From Pseudomonas sp. (GTDB lineage: Bacteria; Pseudomonadota; Gammaproteobacteria; Pseudomonadales; Pseudomonadaceae), in NCBI RefSeq assembly GCF_030147005.1, contig NZ_JASLAW010000176.1, positions 1 through 33,586 of the forward strand: 33,586 nucleotides of DNA. The letters are read 5' to 3'. How positions within the stretch are numbered: position 1 is the stretch's first letter; each line of letters begins with the position of its first letter. The notes under the pieces were generated by a model. It did no database searches, was not told the DNA's origin, and saw only the letters and a program-made list of their open reading frames with translations. The position numbers and the translations under genes are program-made. Shown in pieces: positions 15,970-24,350 of this stretch.

Positions 15970-16835
15970 AAATATTGATCACCGGCCAACACGGCCAAGT
16001 CTCCCAAGCGCTGCAACAGCAGCTCCAAGGCCTGGGCGAGCTCATCGTCCTCGGCCGTGACCAGTTGGACCTGGCCAACGTACCGCTCATCCGCCAGCAA
16101 GTGCGTGCTCACCGCCCCGACCTGATCATCAACGCCGCGGCCCACACTGCGGTCGATCAAGCCGAAAGCGAGCCGGACGTTGCGTTCGCCATCAACGCCA
16201 TTGCCCCCGGCATCCTCGCCGAAGAAGCCAAGGCCCTGGGCATCCCGCTGATTCACTACTCGACCGACTACGTATTCGACGGCAGCAAGCCGGCCCCGTA
16301 CACCGAAAGCGACTCACCAGCCCCATTGGGCGTCTACGGCCAGAGCAAACTGGCGGGTGAACAAGCGATTGCGGCCGTGGGCGGCGAGTATCTGATTCTA
16401 CGCACCAGTTGGGTCTACTCGAGCTACGGCAAGAACTTCCTGCTGACCATGCAACGTCTGCTGCAAGAGAAACCGCAGATGCGCATCGTCGCCGACCAGA
16501 TCGGCGCGCCTACCTGGGCCGGCACCATCGCCAGCAGTACGCGTGCGCTGATCGAGCGCTGGCAAGCCGGTAACGCCGGGGATTGGGGCGTTTATCACCT
16601 CACGGCCCAGGGGGAAACGTCGTGGTTCGGCTTTGCCGAGGCCATTGGCGAAGCCCTTCGCGCCGCTGGCAAACCCTGCGCCGAACTGGAAGCGATCCCG
16701 TCCAGCGCCTATCCAACCCCCGCCAGGCGCCCGCTGAACTCGCGCCTGGATTGCAACCGCCTGCAACAGCAATGGCACGTCAGCCAACCGCACTGGCAGG
16801 ACGCATTGCACGAGTGTCTTGCCAGGCAGCACTAG
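15966..16835 (+). CDS. rmlD: dTDP-4-dehydrorhamnose reductase
   Basis: The last enzyme of the pathway reduces dTDP-4-keto-L-rhamnose to dTDP-L-rhamnose with NAD(P)H. The 289-residue protein has the RmlD-type Rossmann start ILITGQHGQVSQAL, NAAAHTAVDQAESEPDVAFA, the STDYVFDGSKPAPY active-site segment, the YGQSKLAGEQ Tyr/Lys dyad, and LRTSWVYSSYGKNFLLTM. It closes the rml operon. The gap to the sensor kinase downstream is only 36 bases with no terminator visible, so read-through into dctB is possible. Confidence 0.96.
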   Translation: MKILITGQHGQVSQALQQQLQGLGELIVLGRDQLDLANVPLIRQQVRAHRPDLIINAAAHTAVDQAESEPDVAFAINAIAPGILAEEAKALGIPLIHYSTDYVFDGSKPAPYTESDSPAPLGVYGQSKLAGEQAIAAVGGEYLILRTSWVYSSYGKNFLLTMQRLLQEKPQMRIVADQIGAPTWAGTIASSTRALIERWQAGNAGDWGVYHLTAQGETSWFGFAEAIGEALRAAGKPCAELEAIPSSAYPTPARRPLNSRLDCNRLQQQWHVSQPHWQDALHECLARQH

Positions 16836-16871
16836 GCATAATGCGCCTGTACCCACAGGCGCACGATCCCC

Positions 16872-18680
16872 ATGACTCCATCCCTTCCGCGAAGACCCCG
16901 CTGGCGCAGCCTCGCCCTGCTGGCGTTGTGCCTTGCGCCGCTGCTATGGCCGCTGGAACACTTGGCCGAACGCTACTACCGCAGCGAGTTGGCCGGGCAA
17001 AACCGTCAGACCCTCGACCTGTACGTCGCCAACTTGTTGGGCACCCTGCACCGCTATGAAGTGCTGCCGCAGATCCTCGGTGACCTGCCGGCCTTGCGCA
17101 CCGCGCTGGATGCGCCGCACGTCAGCACCAACCTGGTCAACGCCAACCTGCTGCTCAAGGACGTCGCCGCCCAGGCCGGAGTGGAGGTGATGTACCTGAT
17201 GGACACCACCGGCAAGACCCTCGCCGCGTCCAACTGGGACAAACAAGACAGCTTTGTTGGGCGCAACTTTTCCTTTCGCCCTTACTTCAGCGAAGCCATG
17301 GCCGGGCGCCTGGGGCGTTTTTTCGGGCTGGGCACCACGTCGGCCAAGCGCGGCTATTTTTTCGCCGCCGCCGTGCGCGATGGTGAGCACATCATCGGCG
17401 TGCTCGTGGTCAAGGTAGACCTGGACCACACAGAGAGCCTGTGGGGCAATACCCCGGAACAACTGCTGGTGACCGACCACAATGGCGTGGTGATCCTCAC
17501 CTCGCGCCCGCAATGGCGGTTCCGCGCCACTCGGCCGCTGACCGCTGAAGAGCGCCAGGCCATCGTCGCCATCCAGCCTTACCCGACCCGTGACCCCCAG
17601 CCATTGAATCTCAGCAGCAGCGCCTGGCTGCGCCAATCCACAGCCATCGCCGAGACCGGCTGGAACGTTGAGATTCTCGCCCCCCAATCCTTGATCAACC
17701 GCCCGGTGCGTACCGTGGTGGCAGTGGGCGGCGCGACGTTGCTGGTGCTGATGCTGCTGCTCGGTTTGATGATGCAGCGCCGTCGGCATTATCTGGAGCG
17801 CATCGCCTTCGAAGCCAAGGCCCGGCGCGAGCTGGAAATGCGCGTGGCCGAGCGGACCAGCGACCTGGAGGGCCTGAACCGGCGCCTGAAACAGGAAGTG
17901 CTGGAGCGCGAACACGCCCAGCAGGAACTGGTACGCGCCCAGGACGACCTGGTGCAGGCCGGCAAACTCTCGGCGCTGGGCACGATGTCGGCCAGTATCA
18001 GCCATGAACTGAACCAACCCCTGGCTGCGATTCGTAGCTACGCGGAAAACGCTGAAATTCTGCTCGACCATGAGCGCACCGCCGATGCCCGCGGCAACCT
18101 CAAGCTCATCAGCGAACTGACCGGGCGCATGGCGTCGATCATCGCCCACTTGCGCGCGTTCGCCCGCCGTGACCGCCATGCGCCGGAAAGCGTGGCGCTG
18201 CAACCTGCGCTGGACGACGCGCTGGCCTTGCTGGGCAAGCGGCGACGTTCGATGGAAGTGGAATTGATCCGCGATTTGCCCGAGGCGACCTTATGGGTAC
18301 AAGCCGGTGAAACCCGTCTACGCCAGGTGCTGGGCAACCTGCTGGCCAATGCCCTCGACGCCCTCACCGAGAAAGGCCCGCCACGCAAACTGTGGTTGAG
18401 TGCCCAAACCACCGACCAGGGCGTCAACCTGTACATCCGCGACAACGGCCCGGGGTTTTGCATGGAAGCTCTGGGCCGCGCCAGCGAGCCGTTCTACACC
18501 ACCAAGACGCGCACCCAGGGTCTGGGCCTCGGCCTGGCCATCTGTGAGACCCTGATGCGTGCCTTCGGCGGCGAACTGCTGTTCGCCAACCACAAGGAAG
18601 GCGGCGCGCTGTTAACCTTGAAATTGCGTGCCGGCTCGCCTGGCGTCAGTGTGCAACCGTCCGAGGACCGCAGTGTATGA
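16872..18680 (+). CDS. dctB: C4-dicarboxylate sensor histidine kinase DctB
   Basis: This membrane sensor kinase has 602 residues. Order: a first membrane helix (residues 12-28), a periplasmic double-Cache sensor domain (about 30-280, with YLMDTTGKTLAASNWDKQDS and FSFRPYFSEAMAGRLGRFFG as in DctB proteins), and a second helix (281-301). A coiled coil (about 310-365) leads to the HisKA segment SHELNQPLAAIRSYAEN with phospho-accepting H378. The ATPase domain follows with an N-box (NLLANALDAL), DNGPGF and GLGLGLAI. It should detect succinate, fumarate or malate in the periplasm and phosphorylate DctD. It overlaps dctD by 4 bases. The rml-dctB neighbourhood is shared with P. aeruginosa, supporting the name; the ligand is inferred. 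Confidence 0.9.
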   Translation: MTPSLPRRPRWRSLALLALCLAPLLWPLEHLAERYYRSELAGQNRQTLDLYVANLLGTLHRYEVLPQILGDLPALRTALDAPHVSTNLVNANLLLKDVAAQAGVEVMYLMDTTGKTLAASNWDKQDSFVGRNFSFRPYFSEAMAGRLGRFFGLGTTSAKRGYFFAAAVRDGEHIIGVLVVKVDLDHTESLWGNTPEQLLVTDHNGVVILTSRPQWRFRATRPLTAEERQAIVAIQPYPTRDPQPLNLSSSAWLRQSTAIAETGWNVEILAPQSLINRPVRTVVAVGGATLLVLMLLLGLMMQRRRHYLERIAFEAKARRELEMRVAERTSDLEGLNRRLKQEVLEREHAQQELVRAQDDLVQAGKLSALGTMSASISHELNQPLAAIRSYAENAEILLDHERTADARGNLKLISELTGRMASIIAHLRAFARRDRHAPESVALQPALDDALALLGKRRRSMEVELIRDLPEATLWVQAGETRLRQVLGNLLANALDALTEKGPPRKLWLSAQTTDQGVNLYIRDNGPGFCMEALGRASEPFYTTKTRTQGLGLGLAICETLMRAFGGELLFANHKEGGALLTLKLRAGSPGVSVQPSEDRSV

Positions 18681-20062
18681 GTATCGATAACCAGATTCAG
18701 GTGGTGCTGATCGACGACGATCCCCATTTGCGTCAGGCGCTATGCCAGACCCTGGACCTGGCCGGGTTGAAAGTCCTGCCCCTGGGCGAAGCCAGCGGCC
18801 TCACCGGGCGCTTGTCGCGAGACTGGCCGGGCGTGGTGGTCAGCGATATCCGCATGCCCGGCATGGACGGCCTGGAGCTGCTCGCCGAACTGCACGGCCA
18901 GGACCCGGACCTGCCAGTGCTGCTGATCACCGGCCACGGCGACGTGCCGCTGGCGGTGCAGGCCATGCGTGCCGGCGCCTATGACTTCCTCGAAAAGCCC
19001 TTCGCCAGCGACGCCTTGCTCGACAGCGTGCGCCGCGCCCTGGCCCTGCGCCGACTGGTGCTGGACAACCGCAGCCTGCGCCTGGCCCTCAGTGATCGAC
19101 AGCAACTGAGCACACGCCTGGTGGGGCATTCGCCGCAGATGCTGCGCCTGCGCGAGCAAATCGGTGCACTGGCGGCGACCAAGGCCGATGTGCTGATCCT
19201 CGGCGAAACCGGTGCCGGCAAGGAAGTGGTCGCCCGCGCCTTGCATGATCTGTCGAACCGTCGCAGCGGCCCGTTCGTGGCGATCAACGCCGGGGCATTG
19301 GCCGAATCGGTGGTGGAAAGCGAACTGTTCGGCCATGAACCGGGCGCGTTTACCGGCGCGCAGAAGCGCCGTATCGGCAAGTTCGAATTCGCCAATGGCG
19401 GCACGCTGTTCCTCGATGAAATCGAAAGCATGAGCCTGGACGTGCAGGTCAAGCTGCTACGGCTGTTGCAGGAGCGCGTGGTTGAGCGCCTGGGCGGCAA
19501 CCAGCTGATCCCGCTGGATATCCGCATCATCGCCGCCACCAAGGAAGACCTGCGCCAGTCCGCCGACCAGGGCCGCTTCCGCGCCGACCTGTATTACCGC
19601 CTCAACGTCGCGCCGCTGCGCATTCCGCCATTGCGCGAGCGTGGCGAAGACGCGTTGATGTTGTTCCAGCACTTCGCCGACGAAGCCAGCAGCCGCCATG
19701 GCCTGCCGCTGCACGAACTGCAACCGGGGCAACGCGCCCTGCTGTTGCGCCATAGCTGGCCGGGCAATGTGCGCGAACTGCAAAACGCCGCCGAACGCTT
19801 TGCACTGGGCCTGGAACTGGCCTTGGACAGTACGCCGGACAATCCATCCGCCGGCACCCTGACTTCCACGCCCGGCGGCTTGAGCGAGCAAGTCGAGCAA
19901 TTCGAAAAGAGCCTGATCGCCGCCGAGCTGACCCGCCCCCACAGCTCCATGCGCAGCCTCGCCGAAGCCCTTGGCGTGCCACGCAAAACACTGCACGACA
20001 AACTGCGCAAGCACGGCCTGAACTTCGCCGACAGCGCCAGCCACAGCGCAGACGACGAATGA
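18677..20062 (+). CDS. dctD: sigma-54-dependent response regulator DctD
   Basis: This NtrC-type activator has 461 residues. The receiver domain (1-120) has the acidic pocket LIDDDP, phospho-acceptor D57 in VSDIRMPGMDG, and K107 in FLEKPF. The AAA+ domain carries Walker A GETGAGKE (176-183), the sigma-54-contacting GAFTGA loop (223-228), Walker B GGTLFLDEIE (241-250) and the WPGNVRELQNAAERF sensor II region. The C-terminal Fis-type helix-turn-helix (SMRSLAEALGVPRKTLHDKL) binds enhancer DNA. With DctB it should switch on dicarboxylate uptake genes; no transporter gene is adjacent here. Confidence 0.93.
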   Translation: MSIDNQIQVVLIDDDPHLRQALCQTLDLAGLKVLPLGEASGLTGRLSRDWPGVVVSDIRMPGMDGLELLAELHGQDPDLPVLLITGHGDVPLAVQAMRAGAYDFLEKPFASDALLDSVRRALALRRLVLDNRSLRLALSDRQQLSTRLVGHSPQMLRLREQIGALAATKADVLILGETGAGKEVVARALHDLSNRRSGPFVAINAGALAESVVESELFGHEPGAFTGAQKRRIGKFEFANGGTLFLDEIESMSLDVQVKLLRLLQERVVERLGGNQLIPLDIRIIAATKEDLRQSADQGRFRADLYYRLNVAPLRIPPLRERGEDALMLFQHFADEASSRHGLPLHELQPGQRALLLRHSWPGNVRELQNAAERFALGLELALDSTPDNPSAGTLTSTPGGLSEQVEQFEKSLIAAELTRPHSSMRSLAEALGVPRKTLHDKLRKHGLNFADSASHSADDE

Positions 20063-20541
20063 CCCTCAACCGCCAAGAGACCGCCATGAGCCGCGACAGC
20101 CGTTACCTGGAATCCATCCTCCATCACGACATACCCCTCACCCGCGAAATGGGCCTGAAGGTGCTCGGCTGGCATCACGGCGAACTGCAACTGCACTTGC
20201 CGCTGCAAGCCAATATCAACCACAAGAGCACCATGTTTGGCGGCAGCCTCTACTGTGGCGCCGTGCTGGCAGGTTGGGGTTGGTTGCACCTGACATTGCG
20301 TGAAGAAGGCATTGAAGACGGGCATATCGTGATCCAGGAAGGCCAGATCAGTTATCCGTTGCCGGTGACGCAAGATGCGAAGGTGATGTGCGCGGCGCCA
20401 GAGGAAAAGGTGTGGAAGCGCTTTGTGGCGACCTACAAACGCCATGGCCGGGCGCGGTTGGCGCTGGAGACATGGATCGTGAATGAGGGCAGTGAAACGC
20501 GGGCCGTGGCGTTTACCGGCCAATACGTCCTGCACCGCTAG
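20059..20541 (+). CDS. hot-dog thioesterase, YiiD C-terminal type
   Basis: This 160-residue protein resembles the putative thioesterase domain found at the C-terminus of YiiD. The NHKSTMFGGSLYCGAVLAGW segment is the hot-dog helix with its conserved asparagine and glycine, and IVIQEGQISYPLPVTQD follows as expected. It probably hydrolyses an acyl-CoA or acyl-ACP; the substrate is unknown. The ATG at 20059 overlaps the dctD stop by 4 bases. A second ATG at 20086 (MSRDSRYLE) is an equally plausible start and would remove nine residues. A strong terminator follows, so it is the last gene of the run that begins with rmlB or dctB. Confidence 0.8.
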   Translation: MTLNRQETAMSRDSRYLESILHHDIPLTREMGLKVLGWHHGELQLHLPLQANINHKSTMFGGSLYCGAVLAGWGWLHLTLREEGIEDGHIVIQEGQISYPLPVTQDAKVMCAAPEEKVWKRFVATYKRHGRARLALETWIVNEGSETRAVAFTGQYVLHR

Positions 20542-20553
20542 CCGTCATTACCC

Positions 20554-20594
20554 AAAAAAATGTGGCAGGGGGAAAACCCCTGCCACATTTTTTT
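20554..20594. terminator. strong bidirectional rho-independent terminator
   Basis: Arms TGTGGCAGGGG and CCCCTGCCACA with a short loop are flanked by seven A on the left and seven or more T on the right. It serves the thioesterase gene (+) and cysQ (-). Confidence 0.95.
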
Positions 20595-20602
20595 CTGCGG
20601 TC

Positions 20603-21439
20603 TTAAGATCGGGCCAGGGTCAACAGGCGATCACGCCATTCCGCCTTGGCCGGCAACGCCAGAAAGAATGGGTTCAACAACGATTCCCGTGCAGGGTAGC
20701 TGAACGGCTTACCATTGAGCTCGAGCACTTCGCCCCCCGCGCCCTCCAGTACGCCTTGGGCCGCCGCGGTATCCCACTGCGACGTCGGCGCCAGGCGTGG
20801 ATAACAATCGGCACTGCCCTCGGCCAACAGACAGAACTTCAGGGAGCTGCCGATGTTCGCCAGTTTCAGCTCCCCCAAGCCTTGGCTCAGCCCGTCCAGC
20901 AAACGCTCCTGCTCCGGGCTGGTATGACGGCGGCTGGCAACCACGGTAAAGGCTTCACCCGCGGCCGGGGTCTGGCGCACCTGGATCTGCCTGGGCGCGG
21001 CATTCACATCCGAACGCCAAGCCCCCAGGCCCGCACCGCCGAAGTAGCAGCGGCCACTGGTGGGTATCGACACCACGCCGAACACAACGCGGCCCTGTTC
21101 GATCAAGGCAATATTGACCGTGAATTCCTCACTGCCGCTGATAAACTCCTTGGTGCCATCCAGCGGGTCCACCAGCCACCAGCGTTGCCAACCGGCGCGC
21201 ACGCTCTGGTCGATGTCGGCGTCTTCTTCAGACAGTACGGGAATGCTCGGGTCCAGCGCCGTGAGACCCGCGAGAATCAGATGATGTGCGGCCAGATCGG
21301 CGGCCGTCACCGGCGAATCATCCGCTTTGGAGGTAACCGCTACGTCGGCACGCCAGTACGGCAGGATGGCTTCACCGGCCTGGCGAGCCAATTCAATCAC
21401 AGGCGCAATAAACGGGTGTCCCAGAAACAGTTCGCTCAT
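20603..21439 (-). CDS. cysQ: 3'(2'),5'-bisphosphate nucleotidase CysQ
   Basis: This inositol-monophosphatase-fold enzyme of 278 residues removes the 3' phosphate of PAP (and PAPS), keeping sulfate assimilation running. Metal-site motifs are DDSPVTAADLAAH, PVLSEED, and WWLVDPLDGTKEFISGSEEF, the last diagnostic for CysQ. Its ATG overlaps the nudE stop by 4 bases, so the two are co-transcribed, an arrangement usual in Pseudomonas. Confidence 0.95.
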   Translation of the reverse strand: MSELFLGHPFIAPVIELARQAGEAILPYWRADVAVTSKADDSPVTAADLAAHHLILAGLTALDPSIPVLSEEDADIDQSVRAGWQRWWLVDPLDGTKEFISGSEEFTVNIALIEQGRVVFGVVSIPTSGRCYFGGAGLGAWRSDVNAAPRQIQVRQTPAAGEAFTVVASRRHTSPEQERLLDGLSQGLGELKLANIGSSLKFCLLAEGSADCYPRLAPTSQWDTAAAQGVLEGAGGEVLELNGKPFSYPARESLLNPFFLALPAKAEWRDRLLTLARS

Positions 21440-22002
21440 AAGGTGAACACTCCGCGCTGCGTCAGCAGGTCTCGCACCAGGTACAACGCGGCCAGCGCCC
21501 GCCCCTCACTGAACTGCTCGTTCTGCGCCAGCGCCGACAACTCACGCAGGTTGACACGCTCCACGCGCATGGGCTCGGGCTCATCGCCCTCCAGGCGTTC
21601 TTCGTAGAGATCGGTGGCCAGCACCACCTGGATTTTCTGGCTCATATAGCCGGGCGACAGCGAAAGCTCAGTGATGTGTTCCAACTGGCGTGCGCCATAG
21701 CCGGCTTCTTCCTTGAGCTCGCGATCCGCCGCCGCCAGCACATCCTCGCCAGGCTCGATCAACCCTTTAGGCAAGGACAACTCATACTCGTCGGTCCCAC
21801 CGCAATACTCTTCCACCAGCAATGCATGATCTTCGTCGATCATCGCCACGATCATCACTGCGCCGTAACCGGCACCACGGCCCACCAGACGTTCGTAGGT
21901 CCGTTCAACGCCATTGGAAAAGCGCAATTGCACTTCCTCCACGCGGAACAAACGGCTACTGGCGACTATTTCGCGGGCGAGGACGGTGGGTTTCTGGCGC
22001 AT
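21436..22002 (-). CDS. nudE: ADP compounds hydrolase NudE (Nudix)
   Basis: This 188-residue Nudix hydrolase acts on ADP-ribose, NADH and Ap3A-type dinucleotides. The Nudix box reads GLIEPGEDVLAAADRELKEE followed by AGY, satisfying G-x5-E-x7-R-E-x2-E-E-x-G. The PKGLIEPGED and SPGYMSQKIQVVLATDL segments are typical of NudE/ADP-ribose pyrophosphatases. It is the promoter-proximal gene of the nudE-cysQ operon and is divergent from yrfG. Confidence 0.93.
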   Translation of the reverse strand: MRQKPTVLAREIVASSRLFRVEEVQLRFSNGVERTYERLVGRGAGYGAVMIVAMIDEDHALLVEEYCGGTDEYELSLPKGLIEPGEDVLAAADRELKEEAGYGARQLEHITELSLSPGYMSQKIQVVLATDLYEERLEGDEPEPMRVERVNLRELSALAQNEQFSEGRALAALYLVRDLLTQRGVFTL

Positions 22003-22089
22003 AAACGGCTCCTTGGCGTGATCGGGTTACTATACCGTGGCTTTTCCGATTGTCTGTGTCGGATATCTTTACTTACATGAGAACGCCCC

Positions 22090-22752
22090 ATGCCCTCTTT
22101 GCCCTGGCACGCCATCGACACCGTCCTGCTGGACATGGACGGCACCTTGCTCGACTTGCATTACGACAACCACTTCTGGATGGAGCACCTGCCCCAGCGC
22201 TATGCCGAGCTGCACGGCGTGAGCCTCGCCATGGCTCAAATGGAATTGCAGCCGCTGTTCGAGCGTAACGCCGGGAAGTTGCAATGGTATTGCCTGGATT
22301 TCTGGAGCGCCGAACTGAAAATCCCGGTGCGCGAACTCAAGCTGGAAACCGCCCACCTGATCGCCCTGCGTCCGGACGCCGATACGTTCCTGGCGGCGAT
22401 CAAGCAGGCCGGCAAGCGCGTGATCATGATCACCAACGCTCATCGTGATTCGTTGTCATTGAAATTGGAGCGCATCGAGCTGGCGCCATATTTCGAACAA
22501 CTGATCAGCTCCCACGATTACGGTTTCCCCAAGGAAAATCGGCAGTTCTGGGAAGCGCTGCAAGCCGATATCCAGTTCGATCCGGCTCGTAGCCTGTTTA
22601 TCGACGACACCTTGCCGATTCTGCGCAGTGCCAGGGATTTCGGGGTGGGCCATTTGCTGGCAGTCAAAGAGCCTGACAGCAAAAAGGCACCAAAGGACAC
22701 TGCAGAGTTTGCAGCTGTGGAAGATTTTCGGGATCTGACTGCAGGGCTCTGA
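22090..22752 (+). CDS. yrfG: GMP/IMP nucleotidase YrfG (HAD family)
   Basis: This 220-residue HAD phosphatase starts with the motif I strand VLLDMDGTLLDLHYDNHFW (both catalytic aspartates present). Motif II lies in VIMITNAHRDS, with a lysine in YGFPKENRQFWEAL, and motif III/IV acids are in SLFIDDTLPILRSA. The wording of these motifs matches YrfG, which removes phosphate from GMP or IMP. Neighbourhood with nudE also agrees with E. coli. A REPIN-type repeat follows directly. Confidence 0.9.
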   Translation: MPSLPWHAIDTVLLDMDGTLLDLHYDNHFWMEHLPQRYAELHGVSLAMAQMELQPLFERNAGKLQWYCLDFWSAELKIPVRELKLETAHLIALRPDADTFLAAIKQAGKRVIMITNAHRDSLSLKLERIELAPYFEQLISSHDYGFPKENRQFWEALQADIQFDPARSLFIDDTLPILRSARDFGVGHLLAVKEPDSKKAPKDTAEFAAVEDFRDLTAGL

Positions 22753-22759
22753 ACCATGA

Positions 22760-22841
22760 GGGAGCGGTTTGCTTGCGAAAGCGCGGTGCCAGTCAATGAA
22801 TTAATAACTGATCAACTGCTTTCGCGAGCAAGCCCGCTCCC
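22760..22841. repeat. REPIN-type inverted repeat pair
   Basis: GGGAGCGGTTTGCTTGCGAA on the left and its complement-like GAGCAAGCCCGCTCCC on the right face each other, with a GAAAGC/GCTTTC extension and an intervening loop. This is the Pseudomonas REP doublet form, between the convergent yrfG and lysM genes. Confidence 0.8.
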
Positions 22842-22859
22842 ATAATTTTGTTCCGCGCT

Positions 22860-23300
22860 TTACTCAGGGATGCGCAGAGTCTGCCCTGGGTAAATTTTGT
22901 TCACATCTTTGAGCATCGGCTTGTTAGCTTCGAAAATCTTGTTGTACTGATTGGCGTTGCCGTACACCGCCAGGGAAATCGCGCTGAGGGTATCGCCCTC
23001 CTTCACAACCACGAAACGCGCAGCTGTAATGGCCGGGCCGGTTACGGTGATCTTGTCTTCAACACTGCCGACACCTTTGATATTGCCGGCCGCCAGAATG
23101 ATTTTTTCTTTCTCTTCCTGAGTCGCGACTTCGCCCGTTATCGTGACTTTGTCACCCTCAACGGTCGCCTGCACATTCGGACTGCCAAGGCCAACCTCGG
23201 AAATGTGATCCTTCAACTGCTCACTGGCGTTCGCATTACCCGGCGTCAACAGATCAATCAATTTCTCGCCAGCTTCCTTAACAAAACTGAAAATGCTCAT
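22860..23300 (-). CDS. lysM: BON-LysM domain protein (LysM/Kbp family)
   Basis: This 146-residue protein has the layout of E. coli YgaU/Kbp: a short N-terminal helix (FSFVKEAGEKLIDLL), a BON domain (about 25-90, VQATVEGDKVTITGEVATQE and GNIKGVGSVEDKI), then a LysM domain (about 95-145, VVKEGDTLSAISLAVYGNAN and IYPGQTLRIPE). Kbp binds potassium and takes part in stress adaptation; annotation pipelines often call it peptidoglycan-binding LysM. There is no signal peptide. The start is supported by AAGGAGAG six bases before the ATG. Confidence 0.9.
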   Translation of the reverse strand: MSIFSFVKEAGEKLIDLLTPGNANASEQLKDHISEVGLGSPNVQATVEGDKVTITGEVATQEEKEKIILAAGNIKGVGSVEDKITVTGPAITAARFVVVKEGDTLSAISLAVYGNANQYNKIFEANKPMLKDVNKIYPGQTLRIPE

Positions 23301-23420
23301 AGTGCGCTCTCCTTGGGTTTGAGTTGCTGATACCCAAGACTAGACCAGTCCCACAGATTTGGGTTCCAGAACGCCCAAACACCAAAAGGAGAAGCCGCAA
23401 ATCGAACCTTGATCGACGCC

Positions 23421-23434
23421 ATCTATCAATAGAT
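23421..23434. promoter_or_regulatory. short palindrome upstream of fdhD
   Basis: ATCTATcaATAGAT is a perfect six-base inverted repeat with a two-base spacer, 77-90 bases before the fdhD ATG, in the divergent gap with lysM. A possible operator; no regulator is implied. Confidence 0.3.
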
Positions 23435-23510
23435 CAATACTGGCAATTAGACGCGACCCTTTGTCGCGCCTAGTCTGAACACTGATCAATCCGCCGGTGG
23501 TAACTGCCTC

Positions 23511-24350
23511 ATGAACGCCAAGCGCCCAACCTGCGCGGCGCCCGCTCTCGAAACGCCCGCGTCCGCCACCAGCCAGAGCTATCAATACAGCAATCTGGAG
23601 CACACCGATGTCGGCAATACTGCGTTGGCCGAAGAAGTGGCGTTGGCGATTGCCTATAACGACATCAGCCAGGCAGTCATGTTGGTGACGCCGACCGACC
23701 TGGAAGATTTCATTGTGGGTTTCAGCCTTGGCAGCGGCATTATCGCCGACGTTAGCGACATATATGACCTGAAAATCAGCGGCTCGGGTTCCGCCCAGTA
23801 CGCTCAGGTTCAGATCTCCAGCCGTGCATTCTGGAATCTCAAGCAGCAGCGCCGCCAATTGGCTGGCACCAGCGGCTGCGGCCTGTGCGGTGTCGAAGCC
23901 GTAGAGCAAGCATTGCCCGACCTTAAGGTGCTGCCCGGCGCGCCCCTGCCCCCCGCAGGATGGCTCGAAGGCCTGCGCCAGCGCATCAGTGCGTTCCAGC
24001 CCCTGGGCCAACACAGCGGCGCGGTGCATGCGGCGGTATTTATGAACAACCAGGGCGAATTGCTGATGGGCCGCGAAGACATTGGCCGGCATAACGCCCT
24101 GGATAAATTGATCGGCGCCCTGATCCGCCAACAAATTCCGACCGACGGTGGCCTGGCGATTGTCACCAGCCGCTGCAGTCTCGAATTGATCCAGAAAGTC
24201 CTGCGCGCGGGCATCCAGACCCTGGTCAGCCTGTCGTCGCCCACTGGCCTTGCCCTGCAATGGGCACGCCGGCACAACCTCAATCTCATCCACCTGCCGC
24301 AGAAAAGCGCGCCGCGGGTCTACAGCCCTGCGATGGAGTACCAGCCATGA
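23511..24350 (+). CDS. fdhD: formate dehydrogenase sulfurtransferase FdhD
   Basis: This 279-residue protein delivers sulfur to the molybdenum cofactor of formate-dehydrogenase-like enzymes. The key cysteines are C123 and C126 in GTSGCGLCG, the sulfur relay loop. Other family marks are EEVALAIAYNDISQAVMLVT, TDLEDFIVGFSLGSGII, and the GREDIGRHNALDKLIGALIR segment. The stop overlaps the start of the molybdopterin enzyme downstream by 4 bases, so the chaperone and its client are made together. Confidence 0.95.
   Translation: MNAKRPTCAAPALETPASATSQSYQYSNLEHTDVGNTALAEEVALAIAYNDISQAVMLVTPTDLEDFIVGFSLGSGIIADVSDIYDLKISGSGSAQYAQVQISSRAFWNLKQQRRQLAGTSGCGLCGVEAVEQALPDLKVLPGAPLPPAGWLEGLRQRISAFQPLGQHSGAVHAAVFMNNQGELLMGREDIGRHNALDKLIGALIRQQIPTDGGLAIVTSRCSLELIQKVLRAGIQTLVSLSSPTGLALQWARRHNLNLIHLPQKSAPRVYSPAMEYQP

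Noticed and set aside
16944..18203. Open frame of 419 codons antisense to dctB
   Set aside because: Reverse-strand shadow of a GC-rich gene with recognised domains on the other strand.
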